Shown in pieces: positions 43,579 to 54,896 of a stretch of 64,000 nucleotides of DNA (position 1 is the first letter of the stretch; each line of letters begins with the position of its first letter). The DNA lies in contig NC_073637.1 in NCBI RefSeq assembly GCF_029407905.1, positions 44,578,501-44,642,500 on the forward strand, read 5' to 3'. Under the pieces are notes generated by a model that saw nothing but the letters and a program-made list of their open reading frames with translations, had not been told where the DNA came from and did no database searches. This DNA comes from Bubalus kerabau. Lineage: Eukaryota; Chordata; Mammalia; Artiodactyla; Bovidae. The translations under genes and the position numbers were made by a program.

Positions 43579-44904
43579 CAGGCTGCACTACTGTTTCCTG
43601 GCAGCCCCTTCCTAGTTTCTGCATCCCCACGCTTCCTGGGTTTTGAATCTGTCCTCTTGGAATCCAGGGAGGGTCATGGAGGTTCACACCCAAGACCATT
43701 ACAGAGTCCCACTTGGTTTCAAATTTTAAGGACACTATCAGCTTCTCTATGTACCAGCAGAATCACTGTCTCTCAATCCATTGTGGATACATTGCCAGTG
43801 ATTCAGTTATTAAGAAATCTAAGATCATAAAAATATTTAATCAAATATCAAGGGTTCAAGGTGATAGGAATAGGGTGATCTGTACCAGGGCAATAGGCTG
43901 TGGAGAAAGCCTGGACAGAATCCCAGGAACTGAAATGTCTATTAGTATGTCTAGCCACAGGGTAACTCACTTGTGCAGATTTCTGCTTAATGGGAATCAA
44001 CAGAAACTCCTAAAATATTTCAAGTTATGCAAAATCCTCCAAATAATGCATTGCCTCTGGCTCAGTGATTATTTGTTGACTATAAATGAAAAGGAAATTA
44101 GTCTTTACTCTCCAGGGAAAATAATATAGTATGGGATCCTTCATGCAGTTCAAGAATGAATTAGGTGAATGACAATTTTATGAAAATCTCAATGGTTAGA
44201 AAAATGTTCATGTTCATGTCCAGCCACGCCCGCTTACATACTTACAACCCTCATATCCCATTAAAAGATTATCTTTCCTATTCTTACAATGAATGATATT
44301 GAGTCTTAAATTAAACTAAGTATTAAAGGAGGAAGTCTGTTTTGAATTTTGAAATGCTTAATTCTTTCCATAATATAGAAGAAACTTCTGTGTCATTTAC
44401 CCTAATTTCTTGTCTGTGCTTTGACTAGCATTTTAATACATTGTTATGTATTTGTAGTAACAGATCAGATAATCCAAAAAAAAAAAAAAAGAAAGAATTC
44501 TAAGCAAGTTTCTTTAGTATTTACTTTAATTCTATTTCTAAACCAAGAGACTACAGCAACATAAACAGAGCTGTTCATTGCTGATGATAAAGCCAAATTA
44601 GTTCTGTCCACAATTCCACTGTTGACAGATGCCTTTGTCTTTCCAATGAATGATTCTGATTCCTGAGCACATTAGTAAGAGCTACTGATAATGATTGCCC
44701 TTCCTTGAGCCAGAAGGGCCTGTGATGGGTTCATTCTCTATCTCATTTAAACAATTTTTCTCATTAATTGTAGGTCTTAGCTTCTGTGGACTCAGGGTCT
44801 CCAGGCTGCCTATGGAAGGACAAGTCATCCTTCCTTTAATTTCAGAGCGGGTAGTCACAATGTAAAAGCATGCAATCTTAAGAAAAGAAGCATGAGCTGC
44901 TTGG
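43579..44904. other. Unassigned sequence
   Basis: No gene recognised. There is an A run at about 44477-44490. The 138-codon frame at 43713-44129 has no recognisable domain and no homologue I know. Confidence 0.45.
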
Positions 44905-45880
44905 GCCGAAGAACTAAACAGACATTTCTCCAGAGAAGATATACAGATGGCTAACAAACACAGGAAAAGATGCTCAACATCACTCATTATCAAAGAAATG
45001 CAAATCAAAACCACAATGAGATACCATCTCATGCCAGTCAGAATAGCTGCTATCAAAATGTCTACAAACAATAAATGCTGGAGAGGGTGTGGAGAAAAGG
45101 GGACCCTCTTGCCTGTTGGTGGGAATGCAAACTAGTACAGCCACTATGGAGAACAGTGTGGAGATTCCTTAAAAAACGAACTGCCATACAACCCAACAAT
45201 CCCACTGCTGGGCATACACACCAAGGAAACCAGAATTGAAAGAGACATGTGTACCCCAGTGTTCATCACAGCACTGTTTACAATAGCTAGGACATGGAAG
45301 CAACCTAGATGTCTATCAGCAGATGAATGGATAAGACAGCTGTGGTACATATACGCCATGGAATATTACTCAGCTATTAAAAAGAATGCATTTGAATCAG
45401 TTCTAATGAGGTGGATGAAATTGGAGCCTATTATACAGAGTGAAATAAGTCAGAAAGAAAAACACCAATAGAGTATATTAACGCATATATATGGAATTTA
45501 GAAAGATGGTAACAATGACCCTATATGCAAGACAGCAAAAGAGACACAGATGAAAAGAACAGACTTTTGGACTCTGTGGGAAAAGGCAAGGGTGGGATGA
45601 TTTGACAGAATAGCATTGAAACATGTATATTACCATATGTGAAACAGCTCACCAGTCCAGGTTTGATGCCCGAGACATGGAGCTCAGGGCTGGTGCACTG
45701 GGATGACCCTGAGGGATGGGATGGGGAGAAAGGTGAGAGGGGGGCTCAGGATGGGGAACACACGCACACCCATGGCTGATTCATGTCAATGTATGGCAAA
45801 AACCACTACAATACTGTAAAGTAATTAGCCTCCAATTAAAATAAATAAATTAATTTACAAAAAAAAAAATTAAAAAAAGA
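44905..45880 (+). mobile_element. L1 LINE, 5'-truncated, about 1 kb
   Basis: It covers the ORF2 C-terminal coding region and full 3' UTR to the A-rich tail (45841-45880). The 3' UTR has CACCCATGGCTGATTCATGT and TAGCCTCCAATTAAAATAAA. A possible imperfect flank duplication involves AGAAGCA before 44900 and after 45877. Confidence 0.93.
44947..45471 (+). pseudogene. L1 ORF2 C-terminal remnant
   Basis: The first plus-strand frame (44947-45135) has MANKHRKRCSTSLIIKEMQI and continues with a broken NKCWRGCGEKGTLLPVGGNA. The second (45247-45471) has FITALFTIARTWKQPRCLSA and MEYYSAIKKNAFESVLMRWM. This is the cysteine-rich end of the L1 reverse transcriptase protein. The endonuclease and polymerase domains are absent. 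Confidence 0.85.
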
Positions 45881-45892
45881 AGCAACTGGGAG

Positions 45893-46086
45893 CTTAAAAA
45901 AAATTCATTGGAGTATAGTTGATTTACAATGCTGTGATAGTTTCTTTGGTACAGCAAAGTGAATCAGTTATACATATCCATATATTCACTCACTTTTAGA
46001 TTCTTTTCCCATATAGATCATTGCAGACTGTAGAGTTCCCAGTGCTATATGATAGGTTCTTATTAGTTACCTATTTTATATATAGT
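45893..46086 (-). mobile_element. Older L1 3' end
   Basis: On the minus strand it ends TGTAAATCAACTATACTCCA before an A-rich tail (AATTTTTTTT on minus), with AGGTAACTAATAAGAACCTA upstream. This is the type of L1 3' UTR common in laurasiatherians. It is interrupted at its 5' side by the SINE at 46099. Confidence 0.65.
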
Positions 46087-46098
46087 AATGTGTATATG

Positions 46099-46205
46099 GC
46101 AACCCACTCCCGTGTTCTTGCCTGGAGAATCCCAGGGACGGGGGAGCCTGGTGGGCTGCTGTCTATGGGGTCACACAGAGTCGGACACGACTGAAGTGAC
46201 TTAGC
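46099..46205 (+). mobile_element. 5'-truncated BOV-A2/Bov-A SINE
   Basis: It starts mid-body at GCAACCCACTCCCGTGTTCT and ends GACTGAAGTGACTTAGC. The 12-bp target duplication AATGTGTATATG is exact at 46087-46098 and 46206-46217. Confidence 0.93.
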
Positions 46206-46217
46206 AATGTGTATATG

Positions 46218-46684
46218 ACAAATTTGAGGCCTTTTATTAGCTGTTCTGAGAGATGATCTCATATTTTATTTGCCAGACTCTTGGCTCTGCATTTGGCTTT
46301 GAGCTGCCCTGGAGGTTGTGGGATGTTTATGAAATGCATGTGTTTGTAATTTGCATTTGCCAACTCTATTTGGAAAACAATGCAAGAGTATAGAAAAAAA
46401 AAGTAAAGGCAACTATTATGTTGCCAATTGTGTAATCACTCTTTTTCACAGTCCATTTTTTTCCATTGAAAATGATTATTTTGAAATTAAGTGATGAGAT
46501 GTATTGATGGAAAAACAGAACCATCTTTGCTGTGGCTCATTTCTTAGGGTCTGAGTAACCAATGATTCCGATCATTGTTAACCCTTTGCCACTATTTCCT
46601 ATTCCCCCAAAACTAAGGACCTTAAATTTCATTTTTATGAATCTTCATTCTGGATTTATGTTACCCATTGACTGATTTTCTATG
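46218..46684. other. Unassigned sequence
   Basis: No gene recognised. Confidence 0.45.
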
Positions 46685-46897
46685 GACTTCCCTGGTGGCT
46701 CAGATGGTAAGAATCTACCTGTATTGCAGAAGACCCAGGTTTGATCCCTGGGTAGGGAAGATTCCCTTGGAGAAGGGAATGGCTACCCTCTCCAGTATTC
46801 TTGCCTGAAGAATCCCATGGACAGAGGAGCCTGGTGGGCTACAATCCATGGGGTTGCAAAGAGTCAGACATGACTGGGCGACTAACACTTTCACTTG
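46685..46897 (+). mobile_element. Bov-tA SINE, full length
   Basis: Head GGACTTCCCTGGTGGCTCAG, B-box GGTTTGATCCCTGGG, 3' end GAGTCAGACATGACTGGGCG, then a short TTTCAC tail. Confidence 0.93.
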
Positions 46898-47049
46898 ACT
46901 GCTTTCCTATACATACCGTCAATTGTCCCGAGTTCTCTGTTCTCAGCAGGAACAATCCTCCTTTAGCTTTTGTTTTCATCCAAATTCTTTCCATTCTTTA
47001 ACACCCAGATCAATTTTCTGTTCTTAAAAAAACTTGCCTTAGACCTCTG

Positions 47050-47205
47050 CTTACACTGACCCATCTCTAAATTTTGTTCATGTGATTGCTCTCTCACATC
47101 TAGACGGCAAATCAGTTGAGAGTGATAGTCACTTCATATTTGACATGCATTCCATTGTTATCCTGCACAGTGCTTGGCATTATGTAGACATTCACATTCA
47201 CATAT
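47050..47205 (+). repeat. Possible L2 LINE 3' fragment
   Basis: The order CATCTAGACGGCAAATCAGT, then CAGTGCTTGGCATTATGTAG resembles the L2 3' UTR but is strongly decayed. A short (TA)n run follows at 47226-47238. Confidence 0.35.
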
Positions 47206-47394
47206 TCACCCACTGGTTTTTAAACCATATATATATATGTATATTGTGTTTAACCCCCTGACTGACTTCATGTTGTTCTCTACTAGATAGTATAATGACA
47301 TGAAAATGAGCACTTCTTCTCTTCCTGTCTTATGGGCATTAATATTCTAAGATAATGACAATAATAAAATAACTATTATCTTTGTCATTATTAT

Positions 47395-47570
47395 TTCATA
47401 TACTGTGCATCCATTATATGAGCTAAGTTCTACATATATCATCTTATCCGATCCTTATGACAGCAAGAGAGGTATTGACATTTTCGTTTTACAGAGGAAG
47501 ACACTGAAGCTCAGAGAAGTTAAATGACTTTACCAAGGCCATAGATCATCTTTCTCTTAAACAGAATAGA
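47395..47570 (-). repeat. MIR SINE
   Basis: On the plus strand the antisense MIR core is clear: TTTTCGTTTTACAGAGGAAG, then CTGAAGCTCAGAGAAGTTAA and GACTTTACCAAGGCC. Confidence 0.8.
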
Positions 47571-47641
47571 GAAATATGTTTTCTTGTCTTGTTTTACCAC
47601 ATTTTGAAGAGTGGGAGTGTGGAGTGCCACTCACCATCCTT

Positions 47642-47831
47642 TTATTATTATTTATTTTTATCTACTTATTTGGTTGTGCTGGGTCTTAGTTGTGGCATGG
47701 AGGATCTTCAGTTGCAGCATACCAACTTTTAGTTGCAGCATGTGGGATATAGTTCCCCAACCAGATGTTGAAGAGAGGTCCTCTGCATTAGGAATGTGGA
47801 GTCCTAGCCACTGGACCGCCAGGGAAGTCCC
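47642..47831 (-). mobile_element. CHR SINE (cetartiodactyl, tRNA-Glu-derived)
   Basis: On the plus strand it ends with AGCCACTGGACCGCCAGGGA, the inverted tRNA-Glu-like head of CHR elements. The body has TGGGATATAGTTCCCCAACC and TTTGGTTGTGCTGGGTCTTA. It is older than the Bov SINEs. Confidence 0.82.
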
Positions 47832-48177
47832 TCACTCACCCTTCCCTTGCTCCCTAGATACCTGAGCCTTCAGGCTCACCCCAGGCTACCCAGGGGGTGG
47901 GCCTGAAAGTGAAGCATCGCACTATTTGCCAAGGGTCTTCCCATCCCTAGGAAAAATCACCCTTTCTTTCACTCTTTGAAGCTAATTGTTTCTCCTGTTG
48001 CTTCCAGTATTTTCCTAGGTAACAAGCTTGCTCATATCTGATAGATTGATTTTTACACTGCTCGAATAGATAATTGTGACAATTTTTTTCATTCTTTGCA
48101 GAAAAATTGGTGTGCTATAAATGAGTTCCAAAACTCATAATCTTGTATCCCAAACTAGGGAAGTTCCTATAATGAAA
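47832..48177. other. Unassigned sequence
   Basis: No gene recognised. Confidence 0.45.
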
Positions 48178-48593
48178 ATATTGTCAACTGAAGCTGCAAA
48201 TTATGTTTTATTCAGGAAACTTCCTGAGGACTATAGCCTGAGACATAGCCACTCAGATAACTCCAAATAACAGCTCCAAAGGGGTAAGAGTTTTGCTGAA
48301 AGAAAAAACAAAATGCAGTGGACATCAAAAGATTTCTGCCAATCACAAAAAACAGACATCTCAAATTAGTGAGTTTATCACTTTTCTATGTATAGGAAGA
48401 CGCAGGAGTCTGGGCTCATTGAAATTATTCTTTTGAAATGCATCTTATCTATCTAGGGCCAGTATCCTGTTTCTTTCCATCCTGAATCCCCTCAGGATGC
48501 AGCATTAGGGGGCAGCTGCAGTGGTTAATGGCTTGATAGCAGGCAACATTCTTTGTTTACTGAAATGGCAAGCAACATTTTTTGGTCTGCCAT
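48178..48593 (-). mobile_element. ERV LTR (solo)
   Basis: On the minus strand it runs from a U3-like region to an AATAAA signal (TTTATT at 48207-48212 on plus). Characteristic plus-strand segments are GAGGACTATAGCCTGAGACA, TGGGCTCATTGAAATTATTC, CTAGGGCCAGTATCCTGTTT and CCATCCTGAATCCCCTCAGG. I recognise it as a common bovine LTR but cannot give the family name. No retroviral frames are adjacent. Confidence 0.6.
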
Positions 48594-48594
48594 A

Positions 48595-48632
48595 TAGAGT
48601 TGGACATGACTGAAAAACTAAGCACAGCACAG
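48595..48632 (+). mobile_element. Tiny Bov SINE 3'-end fragment
   Basis: GAGTTGGACATGACTGAAAA followed by ACTAAGCACAGCACAGCAC is only the last ~30 bp of a Bov SINE with its tail repeat. Confidence 0.6.
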
Positions 48633-48899
48633 CACATCATGGTTAAAGAAAGATTTGGAAGCCCGAAGCCTTTCACCAGTACCCCTCACATTACATCACG
48701 TAACAAATTCCTTTGCAGAAGGTAGAAGATTTGCTGCTAATTTTCATTTCTTTTGCCTTAACCTTTCCTTTGGAGCAGAACAAGATTGTCAGAAAGTATA
48801 GTAAATGCTATCTTCCTTACAGCCTTCTTTGTATTTTGCTTATTTTAGAAGTCTGAAATGTTAAGACAACCATTCCCAGTGCCTGCTAACTATAAATTA

Positions 48900-49372
48900 C
48901 TTGCCATCTGCCTCTTCAAGCATGAGGTCGCTAGCCACTGCAGTCGCTAACTTTACACACCCTGAAAAGAGTTCAGGGTGGAGATAAGGAATGGGGTACT
49001 CTCTGCCCTGGGAAAAACTGGCAGAATAAACCTTTAGATAGTTAGAGATTTTCAGGAAAATATTTTATAAACACAAACTTCTTGCATCTTCTCATATCTA
49101 GAAAAGCACTAAAATCGTTAATGGACAGGAGACATCTGCTCCTTGTCACTAGTAGCAACCATCTCCTGACTAGCAGCCAGCCTTTTCCAAAATGTATGCT
49201 GGACTGTAAGTACCCCCTTTCACTAAAATTTTATATAATACTGACCTTCCACCCTACTGATCTGGAGCATTTCCTCAGAGCCATCTGAAATGCTGTCTCC
49301 CTGGCTATAGTTTTCATTTTGCCCTAAATAAAACTTAACTCACAGTTCTCACCTTGCATATCCTTTTTTCAG
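48900..49372 (+). mobile_element. ERV LTR (solo, ERV1 type)
   Basis: Its right end has GCTGTCTCCCTGGCTATAGT, TTTTGCCCTAAATAAAACTT (AATAAA at 49327-49332), AACTCACAGTTCTCACCTTG and TTTTTTCAGCC. The inner part has GCTGGACTGTAAGTACCCCC. The frame at 49082-49288 lies wholly inside it and is not a gene. The left boundary is uncertain. Confidence 0.6.
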
Positions 49373-49541
49373 CCCACACCCTTAAATGGCAGATGAACCC
49401 ACTTGATCTCAGGAATGAGATCTCTGAATGAGAAGAGGAACTTTGACTTCTGCTCACTACTGTGGAGCCAAGGCTTAGAGCAGTGCCTAAAAGAGTAGGC
49501 TCCTGGTTCAATGGTTCTTGAACTAACGAAATTGGCATATA
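49373..49541. other. Unassigned sequence
   Basis: Could be retroviral leader following the LTR. No motif shows it. Confidence 0.35.
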
Positions 49542-49554
49542 TCAAAGCACTTAT

Positions 49555-49883
49555 ATTTTTTTATCTTCTTTTTTTTAAATTTATTTATTTTAATTGGAGG
49601 CTAATTACTTTACAATATTGTGGTGGGTTTTGCCATACATTCACATAAATCAGCCATGGGTGTACATGTCTTCCCCATTTGGAACCCACCTCCCTCCCCA
49701 TCCCATCCCTCAGGGTCATCCCAGTGCACCAGCCCTGAGCACCATGTCTGATGCATCGAACCTGGACTGGCGATCTGTTTCACATATGGTAATATACATG
49801 TTTCAGTGCTATTCTCTAAAATCATTCCACCCTCGCCTTCTCCCACAGAGTCCGAAAGTCTGTTCTTTACATTTGTGTCTCTT
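49555..49883 (-). mobile_element. L1 LINE, 3' UTR, 5'-truncated
   Basis: Plus-strand T-rich start, then TTAATTGGAGGCTAATTACT and CATCCCAGTGCACCAGCCCT, the ruminant L1 3' UTR. The 13-bp duplication TCAAAGCACTTAT / TCAAGGCACTTAT (one mismatch) flanks it at 49542-49554 and 49884-49896. Confidence 0.92.
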
Positions 49884-49896
49884 TCAAGGCACTTAT

Positions 49897-50351
49897 TCTT
49901 AAGGGTATTAATAAAAACCAATACTTATTGAATGAATTCTATGCCTGATATCACTTTTGCACACATTAACTTGATACTCTGAACATGATACTTGATACTA
50001 TTCAGTCATTTGTTGAACAAACGAAGAAGCTAAGGCACTGAGATGTGATGCAGTTAACCTAGTCAAGCAGCTAGACAGTCTTGGACATTGGATTATGAAA
50101 CCAGAAAAACTAGGTCCAAAGGACACTAAATTTAATTGCTAAGAAAAGTTGTTCAGAAATCAAATCTTACAGAAATATTGCCCCGACTGCTACCTCTATA
50201 AGACAAGCCAAGTAAACTCTTACATTAGTGCTCACATTATATCTCACAATAATATATAATATTATATGTGTGTGTATATATCACACTGTAGAGCAATAAT
50301 GTGTATTTGCCATCCTTAGCTGAAATGAGTGGGCTTAAAAAAAGAAATTGG
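49897..50351. other. Unassigned sequence, possible MIR remnant
   Basis: 49965-50110 has a weak MIR-like order (CACTGAGATGTGATGCAGTT, CAAGCAGCTAGACAG). An AT/GT-rich patch lies at 50250-50280. Confidence 0.35.
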
Positions 50352-50700
50352 TGGAACTGCCCTGGCAGCCCACTGATTAAGGCCCTCTGCTTCCCTTCAG
50401 GGGAGTGAGTTTGCTCTCTGGTCAGGGAGTTAAGGATCCCACATGCCATGTGGTGGTGATTTGGTCGCTAAGTCATGTCCTAATCTTGCGATCCCTTGGA
50501 CTATAGCCCGCCAGGCTCTGTCCATGGGATTTCCCAGGCAAGAATACTGAAGTGGGGTGCCATTTCCTTCTCCATGGAATCTTCCCGACCTAGAGATTGA
50601 ACCTGCATCTCCCTTATTGCCGGAGATTCTTTACCGCTGAGCCACCAGGGAAGCCCCACATACCTCATGGCAGAAGCCAAAAAAACAAACAAACAAAAAG
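50352..50700 (+). mobile_element. CHR SINE, split by a Bov-tA
   Basis: The left part has GGAACTGCCCTGGCAGCCCA, TGGTCAGGGAGTTAAGGATC and CCACATGCCATGTGG. The right part resumes at 50654 with CCACATACCTCATGGCAGAA and an A/C-rich tail (AAAAAAACAAACAAACAAAA). Confidence 0.8.
50457..50656 (-). mobile_element. Bov-tA SINE, inserted in CHR
   Basis: Minus-strand head GGGCTTCCCTGGTGGCTCAG. The plus-strand left end TTGGTCGCTAAGTCATGTCC is its 3' tail. Flanks CCACATGCCATGTGG and CCACATACCTCATGG are an imperfect 15-bp target duplication. Confidence 0.9.
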
Positions 50701-52299
50701 ATTGTGCAAAAAAACTTGAAGCTAATTTATAATTAAAAACAAATTTGGGCTAAGATAACTGGACATTTTATATCTGGAAAATTATTTTATCATATAATAG
50801 ATATAGCTCAATGCTGATTAGCATAACAAACAAAATAAACACCATTAGACTCCAGAGCACAGTGATTCTCCTATTATGTTAATGTTTGAGACTTGAATTT
50901 GCTGAGCAAAAGACTAACCTTTGATTTCCTTTGTACCTCCAATTTTAGCTTGTGCAGTGCTATCTAGGTCAAATTAAATATCCTCTTGACACAGATATAA
51001 TTTAATTAACTCTCTATTCTGCGATCTTGCATTCAGTGTTCATTCTCCTCATAGTTATTTGATAAGCATGGACATCTTTGTCTTTGGGAAATATGTTCTC
51101 TGAGTTAGCATTTTGGAAATGTAGAGAGAGACCCTGCCTTGGTTTACTGGGTCAGGTCAGAGATTGAAAGGTCCCAGATGGCTGCAGGATCTTGCAGTAT
51201 GCAGTTCTGTTGCTAGGAGACCGTATTGATCTTTTCTAGCCTCTTTGCAAATGGCCTCCCTAAATTCTGGTGATTGATTGCCATCATTTACAGCATTAAG
51301 TGGTTAGAAGCTTTACCTTGTCTTTGATATTTATAAAGTTAAAAATGCAATCATTTGAGCTCAAAATGCTTTACAGAATTTTTTTTTAACAGCCTATCAT
51401 TTGGAATGCCTGCTTGTTTAGTCTGGTCAATTTTAAGTCATGATTAAACAGACATGTGTTTTCCTACTTCAACATAAGTACAACGTGATTATTAAAATCA
51501 ACTGGTTTGTATTAACCAAAGTCAATTTGCTTCTTTCTTTTTGGGTCTGCCTTACCCACCTCTTTCTCTTCACAAAGCTTCAACAATAATGGCCTTTCTC
51601 AAGAAGATTCTGTTTCAAAGGAAAACAACAGAAGACTTAATAGTACCTCAGTGCTTTGATGTCTGGTGCCTAAAGGTCAAGTTGAACAGTGTAGTCAATA
51701 ACTGGACAGTTAGTCCAGTGGACACTGACTTCTCTCCCTCCCTTATGGTCCTGGTGGGCAATTTCACTGAATAAGGATGCTGCTTCAGTCAGTCAAGGTG
51801 GAAGCCTAAACACAATTCAGGTTTTCTGATTACAGCACTCAATGATGAAATGCCTGCTATATGTATAGTTCTGTCTAATATTTTAAGGTTGATTAAAAGA
51901 ATCAGACTGAGACAGCCTTGAAAAAAGCACAGCTTTTTATTATATCTGTGAAAGAGTCTATTTAAGTGGATACTTCAAGCAGTGCTTCGCTTAGCCTGCC
52001 TTGTTTGAGAAAGGGGGACCTTTATAATCCTAGTAAACCTTGACTTCTCTAAGGTTTCCAGGAGAAATGGAGGTGTGATGGGAGTTTTCATAAAAATAAT
52101 GGTAATAGATACGAGGTGTATATTTTGTACCACTGATCTCAGTGATAGACGTGTATGGAGCAGTAGTGAGGTGGGGCTCTTATTCCCTTATCCATCACAA
52201 TGACCCTATTGGGTAGGTGTTGTTATTTTAAGCAAGATAAATATATTTGCTATCAAACCAAACTTGGATCTATTCACCTAAGTGCAGTAAAGCCAATTT
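50701..52299. other. Unassigned sequence
   Basis: No gene recognised. 51890-52200 (AGCACAGCTTTTTATTATAT onward) could be a minus-strand LTR because it has a reversed AATAAA, but this is weak. The frame at 51541-51774 is unsupported. Confidence 0.35.
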
Positions 52300-53220
52300 A
52301 CTGATACTGAGTTATGATGAAGGAAAGTGCACATTATTTTGGGATGCCAAGCATGGAGTCTAGGAAGTGAGGGCTCAAAAAACACAAACTCCCCAGTGGC
52401 TTTCAGGGAAAGGTTTTTGACAGCGTGGGAGGGAGGGGGGTTGTAAGGCATGTGATAAAATTGTGAATATTCTTCTGATTGGTTGATGGTAAGGTAATCT
52501 GGAGTCAACATCAACTTTCTGATTCCAACCAGTCTGGGGTCTACATGCTTGTGGGAAGCATGGGGATTTCAGTACTGCAAAACAGTTCAAAGGATATGGT
52601 TCAGACTACTATCTATAGCCTTTGAGGAGGAACAAAAGATCCTTGACTTTGTTTAATGGCTAAACTATTATTATTTTCGTCTAGTCAAGGCTGTGGTTTT
52701 TCCTGTGGTCATGTATGGATGTGAGAGTTGGACTGTGAAGAAGGCTGAGCACCGAAGAATTGATGCTTTTGAACTGTGGTGTTGGAGAAGACTCTTGAGA
52801 GTCCCTTGGACTGCAAGGAGATCCAATGAGTCCATTTTGAAGGAGATCAGCCCTGGGATTTCTTTGGAAGGAATGATGCTAAAGCTGAAACTCCAGGACT
52901 TTGGCCACCTCATGCGAAGAGTTGACTCATTGGAAAAGACTCTGATGCTGGGAGGGATTGGGGGCAAGAGGAGAAGGGGACGACAGAGGATGAGATGGCT
53001 GGATGACATCACTGACTCGATGGACGTTGAGTCTGAGTGAACTCCAGGAGTTGGTGATGGACAGGGAGGCCTGGCATGCTGTGATTCATGGAGTCGCAAA
53101 GAGTCGGACACGACTGAGCGACTGAACTGAACTGATTATTATTTTGTCTTGCTTGACAGTTTTCCTTTGTTTTTGGATTTTCTCACCTCTCTGATTAAAT
53201 TTATTCTTTGAAACTCAGGG
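52300..53220. mobile_element. ERV-like (LTR/internal) sequence interrupted by BovB
   Basis: Segments such as TTGATGGTAAGGTAATCTGG, CAACCAGTCTGGGGTCTACA and TAGCCTTTGAGGAGGAAC before the BovB, and TTGCTTGACAGTTTTCCTTT after it, are familiar from dispersed ruminant ERV-related sequence. They lead directly into the LTR at 53.2 kb. Strand and family are not settled. Confidence 0.45.
52678..53134 (+). mobile_element. BovB LINE, 5'-truncated, with target duplication
   Basis: The C-terminal end of BovB. A 115-codon uninterrupted frame (52693-53040) reads MVFPVVMYGCESWTVKKAEH, WCWRRLLRVPWTARRSNESI, SLEKTLMLGGIGGKRRRGRQ and RMRWLDDITDSMDVESE. The 3' end is GACACGACTGAGCGACTGAA then CTGAACTG. An exact 11-bp duplication ATTATTATTTT lies at 52667-52677 and 53135-53145. 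The open frame and exact duplication suggest a younger copy. Confidence 0.95.
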
Positions 53221-53960
53221 AAGACCGAGGAGGTTAAACTTTTTCCACAGCAAGAGGCAGGTGGAGGACATGGGAGTTCTATTGAAACCAAGAAGGACCC
53301 CATGGGGCTTCTGGGCAGGGAAGCCTTTCAGTGTTCCCCATTTCTTGTTTGTAGGAAATAGACTTCAGCCTCCAAAGCCTTCCCTAAGTTCCAAAAGTCA
53401 GGTTCAAACAGTTGCTAACCTGGGAAGGCAAGAGATTCAGAGAGAAGGGAGGAGCAGTCAAGAAACAATAGTGCAGACTTGAGGCAGGGTCCTGGTTCTT
53501 CCTTAAGGGATACACAAAACAATATTGTTGAGCTCTCCTACAGAGCTAATATCCCCAGTAAATGGAAGATGTTAACTACTTGATGAAGCTTTCTTCATTC
53601 CAGAGAGAAGGTTGCAGTTCGATAACCTTGAGAACCACAAAAGTGCATCAAGAGACCACCTGCAGCCAGATTATATGAGTGCTGGCCCTGCACACGCCCT
53701 GATCCTATCAGCAGTCCTGCCCTTGAACCATTGCTATTAATATAAATGTAAATTTAATATAATATTAATCTAAAACTCCTCACCAAAGCCCTCAGGGTTG
53801 AGATATGCAGTTTTCTCTGTGTTCTCCTTTGCCTGGCCAAACAGTAAAGCTATACTTTTCTAGTTCACCCAAAGCTCTGTCTCTGAAATTCAATTCAGCC
53901 CCAGTGCACAGAGGCCGTTTTCAACATCACTATCCTGGGAAGGCCCCAGAGGGTCCTGCT
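53221..53960 (+). mobile_element. ERV LTR, near complete
   Basis: About 700 bp. The left half matches the LTR at 16.9 kb. The right half has a U5-like end: CAGTAAAGCTATACTTTTCT, CACCCAAAGCTCTGTCTCTG, AAATTCAATTCAGCCCCAGT and GCACAGAGGCCG. The short frames inside it are not genes. Confidence 0.65.
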
Positions 53961-54896
53961 AGGTTACATATTCAGATACAGATGTTTCAAATGATTTGCT
54001 AAGGTCTATGCGGCTAGGATGCAATAGAGGCATGATCAAACCTAGGTAGTTTGAAGGCAGAATCAGAACTCCTAACCACTACCATCATGCTATACCCTGC
54101 AGGAATGGTGACTTGTGTCAATCTGGACCTGATGCAAGAGCAAGAAATTTTTTTCGCAAAGCTCCTGTGTAATCGTCAGAGAACTTCTGTAATTCTCATC
54201 ACTCCACTCACCTCATCATCAGTCTCTGGATGTTTTGCTGGCAACAGTTTCCATCAAATATTTTGCTAACCCAAAATATGGGTCTGAGGACCGAGTCAGG
54301 GCAGTATACTTCTATCTGATAGGCCTCCATGAGGAGAGGTTTCCAAATCAAGACTGTAGAGCAGGATTGTCATCCCTCTCCTATGCAAACGATGACCATG
54401 CTGTCCTACATACCCACATTCCCATTAATTTATGCATTTTAATTCAATTGCAGTCATCTTGCTTTCTGAAATGCCCCTTAACCCTCTCCCATAAAAATGT
54501 ATGGAGATGATTAATATTCCCAAAACAATAAAAGAGCTGCTGGGAATTAGCCTCCAGTTTTGGAGACTGGACCACAAGGAGCACATTCCTAAGAGTTTAG
54601 TTCTCTTTCAAATCCTATTACTCCATAAAAGCTAATTCAGACGTGCTTGAAGCCAAAGATTTTAATCTTTTTTTTTTTTTTTTTGGCTTCAGAAAATATT
54701 GACTCATTGAAACTCATGAAATAAAAACAATTTTAAATATTCTAAGATTCATTTTTTCTTTTGATCTCTTATGTTGAAGAATAATGTCTTAGATAATGTT
54801 GAGTTTGGTCAGTGAATAAATTAAGCTCTAGAAAATATATAGGCATAATGCAATAAAAGAGCCAGTATAGATATCTCAAAGGCTATATAACTAAAC
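53961..54896. other. Unassigned sequence
   Basis: 54040-54090 may be a MIR end (GGCAGAATCAGAACTCCTAA). T run at 54668-54684. The frames at 54051-54510 are unsupported. Confidence 0.4.
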
